A stretch of DNA of 64,000 nucleotides from Rhynchopus euleeides (lineage: Eukaryota > Euglenozoa > Diplonemea > Diplonemida > Diplonemidae): NCBI GenBank assembly GCA_963210315.1, contig OY723250.1, forward strand, positions 1,488,001-1,552,000, in the 5' to 3' direction. How positions within the stretch are numbered: position 1 is the stretch's first letter; the number at the start of each line of letters is the position of its first letter. Shown here piece by piece: positions 55,816 through 64,000 of this stretch. Both the position numbers and the translations under genes were made by a program. The notes beneath the pieces are model-generated. The model was not told the origin of the DNA, ran no database searches, and saw only the letters and a list, made by a program, of their open reading frames with translations.

Positions 55816-56197
55816 CCCCCCCCCCCCCCGTCCCCACCCAAAGCTCAAGCTTCCTGGACACGCTCGTTTGAGCAATCTGGAATCTGTAGAAGGCTCGCCG
55901 TGTAGGCGGCCTTGGCTATTTTGCCGGCTTGCTGGTCTGCGGCCCAGGATGCGCCTGCAGCGCCGTGTTGTCCCACGTTCTTGAGGCACCAAGCTTGAGG
56001 ATTCTCTGGCAGATATGTTCACGATGTCATTCACGTCTCAACGGGTTCTTCGGGTGTCCCATTCAAAAAAACACCCGAAAAATATGACGACTTTGCTAAA
56101 CTGGACCCAACTCCCCATACTCTTTTTTTTGCCATTTTTCAGCATTTTCCCCCGATTTTTCGATTTTTTTTTTTGAAAAAAATTATTTTTTGTCCAG

Positions 56198-58014
56198 AAT
56201 CGACACCCCCCACCATACCATCAGCATCTGTGTCCTCCGTCGTCGTTGCTGTGTCACCAGATGGGGTGTATGCTGCGGTACAGGTTGAATCTTATGTTCT
56301 GAGTCTCATCAAAGTGAGCGACTACTCCACACACCTGAACATTAGCCACGGTTCAGATGTCACCTCTCTCTCGTTCAACTTCGACTCGTCGGCGATTCTC
56401 GTCCTCGGAAGTGGCAACTCAAAGATATACAAGGTCAGCACCGGAGCACAGCTGGCGTCGATCGACACAGTGGGACCTGCATCGCGCAACTCCGCTGGGA
56501 CATTCTACAACACGAACAATTTGTTTGTCGCGGGTGAGTCTGCGGGAAGTGAGTCTGATGTATACGAGTTCGAATCCTCGATAACACCTGCAACACTTGC
56601 GCCTGCAACAGCTGCACCTGCAACACCCGCACCTCCCACACCTGCACCTGCGACGCCTGCACCTGCAACACCCTCACCTGTAACACCTGCGCCTCACACA
56701 CCCGCACCTGTAACACCTGCGCCTGCAACACCCTCACCTCCCACACCCGCACCTGCAACACCTGCACCTGCAACACCCGCACCTGCAACACCCGCACCTG
56801 TAACACCTGCGCCTGCAACACCTGCACCTGCAACACCCGCACCTGTAACACCTGCGCCTGCAACACCCGCACCTCCCACACCTGCACCTGCAACACCTGC
56901 GCCTGCAACACCCGCACCTGCAACACCCGCACCTCCCACACCTGCACCTGCAACCCCAGTACCTGCCACACCCGCACCTCCCACACCTGTACCTGCAACC
57001 CCAGTACCTGCCACACCCGCACCTGCGACACCTGCCCCTGCAACACCTGCACCTGCAACACCCTTTCCTCCAACGCCCACACCTGACACACCCACACCCG
57101 AGACGTCTGTGCCACAAAGCTGCGACATCCCCGACACGTTTGCGAGTGCGTGCGCAGCGGGAGCGTCTCTGCGGTGCGTGCTGCGGATCCAGCACACCGG
57201 CAGCGTGCTGAGCGTGGCACACTCAGCGGACGGGTCGGAGATCGCGGCAGGCGGGAGCGACGGGAAGGTGCGTGTCTTCAGCGCAGCGACCGGGGCGCAG
57301 CTGCGGTCGCTCGTGTGCGGTGGGTTTGCCGGGCACGACGTGGCCTTCTCGCCGGATGGGGCGCGTGTCGCGGTGGGCGGGGCCGGTGGGCGTGCTGTGG
57401 TGTGCGACGCCACGACCGGGGCGGTGCTGGTGGAGCTGGAGCACGGGGACGCGGCGGCGGGGCCTGTGCGGCGTGTGCGGTTCTCGCCGGACGGGCTTCT
57501 CCTCGTGGTTGGCGGGGTGGAGGAGGTGACGCGTATCCACGACGCCGTTGCGGGGATGCGTCCGGAGCTGGTGCTGCACAGGCACTCGCGCGAGGTTGCG
57601 TTTGTACCAGCTGCATCTGGATCTGGGGCAGCGGCACGCGTGGCAGCAGTGACGGCGCACGCGGAGGCGGGAGAGGCGGTGCGTGTGTTCGCCGTGGACA
57701 ACGGGCAGCAGGAGGCGGCGGTGGTGTCTGTGGGGGCGCGTGTGACGGCGCTGTCCTTCTCGCCTGACGGGGACGAGCTTGCGCGCGGGATGGACGACGG
57801 GACGGTGCGTGTGGGGCTGTGGGCTGGTGCTGGCACTGGCGGCAGCGATGCCAGCACAAGCGAGCGGCTGCGGCTGCAGCACGGGTCGGGCATCGTGTTC
57901 AGCTCCCGGAAGTCTAGTCTCCCTGAAATATCAGGGGCCATGTTGAATGATGTTCAGCTCCCTGAAGTCCGGTTTCCGCCTCGTTGGCTGACTCAGTGCA
58001 GGTTTGCGAAGTGA
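56198..58014 (+). CDS. WD40-like repeat protein split by a Thr/Pro stalk (5' end unresolved)
   Basis: The open frame has no credible ATG at its start. The first coding exon here probably begins after AG at 56197 or 56224, with earlier exon(s) missing or unseen. The first about 120 residues form WD-like blades (VVVAVSPDGVYAAVQVESY, VTSLSFNFDSSAILVLGSG). About 175 residues of TPAPATPAP-type repeats (56583-57110) follow, then about five further blades: VLSVAHSADGSEIAAGGSDG, VAFSPDGARVAVGGAGG, VRFSPDGLLLVVGG, VTALSFSPDGDELARGMDDG. The second propeller region is much GC-richer than the first. The last about 40 residues after 57890 lose the WD pattern and may be intron read-through. WD40 proteins are scaffolds; an extracellular location is suggested only by the mucin-like stalk shared with the CAP genes. 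Confidence 0.65.
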
Positions 58015-58160
58015 TGCATGTGTTTACTGCCGCGTATGGCAGAGCCGACGTTTCACTGCAGCCTCTCCCCACCCCGTTCCCCTGTGTTGTGTTGACGTGT
58101 GTCGTGTGAGTCTTTCATTTCAGATTTTCGATTGCGTGCGTTCGTACCATCCACCGCACA

Positions 58161-58360
58161 NNNNNNNNNNNNNNNNNNNNNNNNNNNNNNNNNNNNNNNN
58201 NNNNNNNNNNNNNNNNNNNNNNNNNNNNNNNNNNNNNNNNNNNNNNNNNNNNNNNNNNNNNNNNNNNNNNNNNNNNNNNNNNNNNNNNNNNNNNNNNNNN
58301 NNNNNNNNNNNNNNNNNNNNNNNNNNNNNNNNNNNNNNNNNNNNNNNNNNNNNNNNNNNN
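58161..58360. other. Assembly gap (200 N)
   Basis: Exactly 200 undetermined bases, probably a placeholder of unknown true length, just downstream of the WD40 gene. Confidence 0.99.
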
Positions 58361-58576
58361 TGTTATTTGGACCGTGCAGGCTTTTGCAGGATTGGGGGTG
58401 GGATGAGAGATTCCTGGGCTGATACCATCCTAGTCCGTCGAGCCGAGGTCAGTTTCTGAGCAAAGATGTTCTGTAACCCCTTCCCAATAGGGAAACCCCT
58501 GCAGAAAAACTAAGGTCTTAGAATTAAGAGGTTAAAACGCGGAATCTCTTAATAAGGTCTGAATATATCCATGAGA

Positions 58577-59456
58577 TGCCGAATTTTCCTGATGCAACAC
58601 TTATGCAACACTTAGCGTTGCACAAGTTGGTCAAATTGCAACACTTTTCGGGATGGCTCTGGGTGCCCAGAAAACCATCTCAACACCCCAAAACCATGAA
58701 AACCTCACTCCAGTGAGGTATCTGGGTGGGAAAAAGTGGGTTTTGCACCTTTTTGAGGTCACCTTTGGGGTTTTGGTGGGTGTTGAGCCAGGAATCCCCC
58801 CAGAACACCCCCAGGTACCCTGCTGGAGGCACTCAAAACCACCCACATCAACCTATACCCCGCGAACCCCAATGGGAGTGGCAGAGCGAAAGTCTTGTGT
58901 CGCCAGGAGGTGGTAAAGGCACATTCTTTGGAGAGAGTCACGGTTGGATGCACACTGGGTCATCGGAGATCTTCTTCGAGTCAAGTTGAAGTTGTAGCTG
59001 GGAAGGCGTGTGTTCACCTGAGCACACCCTCGGAGCTGTGGGGGTCTTCTCACCGAGTCACTATGGGTCTGAGACAAACAGCGGAGTACTCGGAGCCCGC
59101 GACAAGTGTCCTTGATACCTCCTGGCGACACAAGACTTTCACTCCGCCGCCCCCAATAGGGTTCGTGGAGTCGATGTTGGCATGGGTGGTTTTGAGTGCC
59201 TCCAGCAGGGTACCTGGGGGTGTTCTGGGGGGGTTCCTGACTCAACACCCACCGGAACCCCAAAGGTGACCTCAAAGAGGTGCAAAGCCCATTTTTTCTC
59301 ACCTGGATACCTCACTGAAGTGAGGCTTTCATGGTTTTGGGGTGTTTAGATGGTGCTCTGGGCACCCAGAGCCATCCCGAAAAGTGTTACAATTTGACCC
59401 ACTTCTGTACCGCTAAATGTTGCATATGTGTTGCATCAGGAAGTTTTCGGGATTCT
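58577..59456. mobile_element. Foldback element with about 345-bp arms
   Basis: 58577-58921 and 59105-59456 are diverged inverted copies (TTCCTGATGCAACAC, ACACTTTTCGGGATGGCTCT, ACACCCCAAAACCATG, CTTGTGTCGCCAGGAGGT) around a central 180 bp with no gene. The adjacent 59457-59780 is a third, more diverged copy of the right arm, linking this family to the long inverted repeat at 59765-59999. Confidence 0.7.
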
Positions 59457-59764
59457 GGGTCAAAATTGACCACCAAAGTGGCCGTACCTGGTTTTTCCGA
59501 CCCCTTTTAGGGCATATCTATGACTCTTGGGGGGTTTTGGGGGGCTTCTGTGGCCCTCTGGGTCGTATCTTTTGGTTCCGCGAGTCTGGAAAATGCTGAA
59601 AAAGTGAGGGAAACCAGGGGGCTTATGGGGGGGTCGGCCAGGAAATTCCGGCTGGGACCCAAAGGTAGGCCCTCCGAAGGTGCAGCACCCATTTTTTTCC
59701 ACCCGGGTACCTCACTGGAGGGGAATTTTTGCGGTTTTGGGGTGTTTAGATGGTATTCTGCGCG

Positions 59765-59999
59765 CTCAGATGGGGTTTTGATAAGTGTTGCATTTTGGCC
59801 GAAAAGTGTGCATTTTTGAGTCACATTCTCGGCCATTTTTCAGGAAAAACTCCCAAGTAATTCGAATGGATCGACTTTCTCGAGGGTGTCCGCTATTTTC
59901 TCGGGTTTTTTCAGTGATCCCCCACTAGATTTTTGGCCAGGTACGCCCATTTTGGTGGAGTTTTTGACCGAAAATCAAAAAAATCGTGCTCCGTGACAG
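59765..59999 (-). repeat. Long inverted repeat, right arm
   Basis: Partner of 53108-53335; see that entry. Confidence 0.75.
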
Positions 60000-62700
60000 A
60001 AAAAACGGCCTCGTGGACCTCCCTATGGGGGGGGGGGGGGTGATGAAAGTGTCGCAGGAAATATCGCGGCGAAAGAACGGGATTTTATAACAACAAAGGA
60101 AACCTCTATTTTTTAGAACGGAATGGGGGGTCCCCCACAGGATATTGTGTTCCAACTCGGGGCATGCCGGTGAGCAGCGAGCTGCGCCCACTGCACTGCG
60201 TGTGCTGGATACCCGTTGTGTCGAGAAGGGCGGTCAGTGTGTTTCCCAGAGATGGATAGGGGGAGGGGAGGGGCGAAGTTGTGTGGACCGTACACACGTT
60301 GCCAAAAACAAGGGACCTCCGTGAGAACCACGCCTTCTGGCAACATTGCATGTCACAGTCTGGTCGTACGTCAGGCTGGAGGTCGTCGGTACCAAAAACG
60401 ACCCCATCCTTGCCGTTGTTCTGCACAGCGGATCAGAAATATCTCGGGGGTTATGTTGAGAAACGCAGACAATCAGAAACGCTGAGCGCCTCACAAAGTG
60501 AGGCGCCCACGAAATTTCAAACTGTCACAGTTCGACACGGAGTTTGACACCACAGAGATAGAAAGTCACTTCACCATTCAGCAGCAACCGCTCTTAGCCT
60601 GTATTTTGTTTGTTGATGCGTTGACGCTTCTACACACAAACCCTGAAATGACAAGCACACCCTGAGCCTGACGAAGGGTGGGGTTACTGTATGGAGCTCG
60701 TTTGGATGCTTGCTGTGGTGGGTGACTTTCTGCTCACACGAGTGTGCGGAAAGTGAAAATTCGATTTGAAACATAAATCATGTGGGTTGTGGGCCGCATG
60801 GATCCACTGCAGCGTTGCCATCCACTGTACACACATGCGGCAAGTTTCCGCGATGCACACAGATGCATTGCTTTGGAGTTACGGTTATTCTTTGTTTGCC
60901 TGAACAGCACCTGCGAGTGCAAAGCGTCCTGCCTCCCTGCTTGGGCTAGCGATCCTTTAGATCCCACACTTGTCCGCCAAACCGAACACACAGCTGTGGG
61001 AGGGATGGGTCGGTGGGTGCCACGGAAAGCCCTCCAGGACCCTCCCTCTGATCTCAACCGCACACAGCATGGGCCTATCACCTGCTCAGGGCTTTTTTTG
61101 CCCCGATATAAGTTGCAACACAAGCACACACACATCACCCCCCCCCACCCAGGAAGCCCCGTCTCGGGCAGATCGGGAAATATGCATTTTTTTCTCAGTT
61201 GAATTGCCCCACAGAACCGAACGCAGAAACCACTTCCACAGCTAGACGACCCATATGTCAGCGCTATGTTTAGTGTGCTTGCAAGGGCTCAGCCTGGAAC
61301 GCCACACTGTGAAGGTTCAGCCTCTATAGCTTGCGTGAGAGCGTCCTCACAGTGTGGCAACGGCATACATGAGCCTCCTTTTTCACTGAGTTGTTTATTT
61401 TTTGCCGCCACACGGGGTGTTTCCTCTCTGAGGCTCCGATCTACTGAGCCCCTCTGGTAACAGTGCGTGGGTCAGTCTGACCCAGCTTCCCTCACAGAGC
61501 GGAACACCCCTCCAGAATACATTTTATGGAAGTACGGGTGGGGGGGGGCGGGGGGGCGGTTGGCTGGGGAGACGGTGTTTTTCGCCACCCCCAACCCCCC
61601 CCCCCCCCCCCGACCCTCCCCCGCCCAGGTTTGCTGTTGTATTAGACACCTAAGTGTGGGTGAAGGGGGCCCGGGTGGCCTCTCCTCCTTCGCTCTGTGC
61701 CCCCTTCGGTCTCTGTGGGGCCTACTTTGTTTGGGTGTATCGTTCGATCGAAAGAGCTTTGTTAATGTGCTCACCCAAGAGAGGGCGTGCCTTTGATTTT
61801 CGACAAAAGTCCGGCAAGCCAGGCCCACCCAAAGGGTGTAGAGTCACGCTTGAATCAAGCAAGCGAGAGAGAGAGTGTGGTGTGTGTGTTGCAGGCGATT
61901 GTTTGCGTGTGGGTGCCACTTTGCTCCAAGAGAGCGAGAGTTGCCTCTCCTTTATTTTTGGATGCACAGCGAGGTCTCCCCACATCGACGGGTGTGGGTA
62001 TGGCGGAGGACATGGTAGTGGAAAGGGAGGGCAGGCCGAAACAGACAGGCGCCAACTTGCGGCAGCCATCAAAACTGGGGGGGAAGGAATCATGGGGATG
62101 TGTGTGCTGTTACAGTGGATGTAAGCAGCAGAGTTTACTCGCACAAATTGAAGGCTTCCCAAGTGTGCGTATACCCCTGCGTCGGATCTGCTTTGTTCCT
62201 CCTCTGCGCAAGATTGTTCACTCAACCCTGCGCTGAGCGGTCGGTCGTATTCATAGCTGTGTGTGTGTGCGCATCTGGGCTATTTAGTTTTGGCTCGATG
62301 GGCACCCATCTTATTGCTCTGTTCTGATTAATTTTCAAAACAAGGAGAACCGCCGCGGTGTTTATCAAACGAAAGGATAATGGATTGGTGGTGAAGAGCA
62401 TCGTCCAGCCGGGTATTTAGGATTGATGCAGCTACGCAATAATGCTACTTCACACAGGCCTTCACAAGCCTTGACGTCCACAACAACGAAGGCTAGTCGG
62501 GGGTGTGCCTCCGTGGTTTCCCTAGTGAAATGCCTCCTGGCTAGCCTACTGCGTGGTGCCCCTGCCCAGAAGGGGTGCCTGATCACTGCGTGTGTGTGGG
62601 GGCGAGCGAGGACTTCAAGCAGTTTAGAATTCCCCCACGCCTCCCCCAGCCGACCCAGCCATCCCACCCCTGATTTAGGTGGCGCTCTCTGTGAACGAAG
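60000..62700. other. Intergenic DNA, no gene recognised
   Basis: Open frames are under about 170 codons with no family resemblance. C-runs occur at 61588-61610 and GAGA at 61863-61876. Confidence 0.5.
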
Positions 62701-62702
62701 AC

Positions 62703-63675
62703 AGGGGATAAGATAGGTCTGGTTTTCCGGTTTTCAAAACCAGGGTTTCCCGGTTCCCGGTTTTCTGGAAAAAAAAAAAAGGTCGGTCTCATTTTTGGCG
62801 GTTTTTCTTGTGACTTTGGGACAGTAAAACAGTCAGAAAAAACGCCATAAAAAAATAGAAAGTGACCCCATCGTGATCCGCACAGAGCTCAAATAGTCCA
62901 AAGAAGGCAGAGAAGCGGAGAAGAAAAATGGACCTAGCGGATGGCCCGGTGGGTGGTGACCTCGTCATGCAGGTCTCTTCTGTTTTGAAGGTGCACACAT
63001 GGTGGACTCCAGCCACCATGTCTAAGAGGGAGTCTAAGACTGCAGTCTGGAGGGCTGAGACGAGAACACGAACGACTTTCAAGCAGTCTTGAAGGTCGCC
63101 AAGCCTATTGGGGGCAACTAACAGATGAGATTTGTTTGTTGCCTGTCGTCACAGCTAGGTGCCCATCTCCTCGATAACGGAATGTGTGCAGAGATCTCGT
63201 GGACCCTTTGGCCATTCTGTCGTGCACCCACTCCACCCACAACGCACACCTGTCACGAGTGGTCGCTCCCCCGTCCTCCTCCACCCTGAAGGTTGAACCC
63301 TCAAGGACCAGTGATCTCCTGCTGGCCGGGCTGCGATACAGCGAAGCCTTCCTACTTACAAGCGAATCCAGACTGTAGTGAACAGATGTTCACTACCGTG
63401 GCCTCCGGCGGCTGGGGGGCTCCGCCCCCCAGACCCCCCTGTGTAAAAGCATTGCACCAGACCGGTTTTTTGGTCGAGAGTCCAAACTTTCAAAGCAGCT
63501 GCTGCGCCTGCCCCACCAAGCAGCCTCAGTACGACAGGACGCGCGCAGGCACCGGGCCTTCTCAGACTCTGGGAGGGTTTGCGCGGGTCGCGCGCGCCGA
63601 AGGCGCGCGCGAAAAATTTTCAAAACCAGAAAAACCGGAAAACGGTGCCAGAAAAAAAGTCTATCTTATACCCTG
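62703..63675. repeat. Possible inverted-repeat-bounded unit with a GC-hairpin core inside
   Basis: GGATAAGATAG at 62706-62716 and CTATCTTAT at 63661-63669 are inverted, each followed inward by CCGGTTTTC/GAAAACCGG-like words (62728-62765 and 63612-63640). Inside are a copy of the 45-bp GATCCGCAC motif (62866-62905), a minus-oriented dispersed core (63381-63440) and a GC hairpin (63585-63612). The borders are weak. Confidence 0.35.
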
Positions 63676-64000
63676 ACGAAGATCGCAAAAAAAAAAAACC
63701 AGCCAAAAGGAAATATGAACCAAAAAAATAACCGTTCAGACAATAGTGTGTGGCTCTGTGTGTTCTCCCGGGACAGTAGCGACAGCATCAAGAGCGTGTG
63801 CTCGGTGTGTCCTGCTGTGACCAGGGGATCCTCGTGTGTATTACTTTAGGTTTGCCCTCAGGGGGGCCTTGCTGTGTGTGACCTCCCCCCTGCATCTCCA
63901 CCAGCGAGACCCCGAAGTGTTGTGGGTGCAACGCGCACGCCATGAAAGGATATCATTCACATCGCTCTCGGGGTTCAGTCGAGAATCAGCAAATCCGACG
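63676..64000. other. Unclassified end of window
   Basis: Nothing recognised. Confidence 0.4.

Noticed and set aside
56694-57941. 415-codon minus-strand frame over the WD40 gene
   Set aside because: Antisense of the stalk repeats and a GC-rich exon; no independent evidence.
61787-62236. 149-codon + frame with GA-rich start
   Set aside because: No coding bias, no domain, and it crosses a GAGA microsatellite.

Overview
The window is nuclear DNA of a protist with a large, repeat-rich, GC-rich genome. Two genes have clear GT-AG introns and the intergenic distances are long. It holds a eukaryote-type phosphatidylglycerophosphate synthase (PGS1), a LINE retrotransposon, and genes starting a few to ~150 bases after a long pyrimidine tract plus AG. 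That last pattern is typical of lineages that trans-splice a leader (Euglenozoa, dinoflagellates). With the secreted proteins bearing Thr-Pro-Ala-Pro stalks, my best guess is a euglenozoan, perhaps a diplonemid. This is inference: no spliced-leader RNA, rRNA or tRNA gene was recognised.

Six host genes are supported, all on the + strand. (1) 4057-6228: a probable mitochondrial helical-repeat (OPR/FASTK-RAP-like) RNA-binding protein. (2) 12069-13073: a 334-aa orphan with an N-myristoylation start. (3) 19050-20600: PGS1, the committed step to phosphatidylglycerol and cardiolipin. (4) 29144-32303 (four exons) and (5) 49043-51109 (three exons): paralogous type I membrane proteins with signal peptide, CAP/SCP domain, Thr/Pro stalk, transmembrane helix and a conserved cytoplasmic tail. 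(6) about 56198-58014: WD40-like repeats split by a Thr/Pro stalk, 5' end unresolved, followed by a 200-N gap.

Most of the rest is mobile and repeated DNA. A 5'-truncated LINE (20775-25854, minus strand, 16-bp perfect target duplication) sits about 170 bp downstream of PGS1 with a 1670-codon open frame. At least seven terminal-inverted-repeat elements sit between TA dinucleotides or other short target duplications: 815-2889, 6362-7952, 7155-7526, 7955-8281, 17256-17970, 34520-34724 and 45417-48515 at TA (one copy imperfect); 8857-11004 (6-bp TCATAA); 39734-42448 (5-bp GGGTT). A palindrome of about 690 bp lies at 51616-52308, a MULE-like relic at 32946-34382, and a foldback at 58577-59456. Several of these have ends written in a private short word (CCGGGTAC, CCGGGTATTA, CCCGGGAT, TACATGTA and others) that is repeated and inverted at several scales.

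Other repeats include a dispersed GC-hairpin family (nine core copies seen), a 41-bp minisatellite of about 51 copies (53731-55815) and a 122-bp direct repeat carrying a hammerhead-ribozyme-like core (40533-40654, 41026-41147). PGS1 and gene 1 are housekeeping and probably mitochondrial; genes 4 and 5 look like cell-surface proteins. No operon-like functional link between them can be argued from the sequence.
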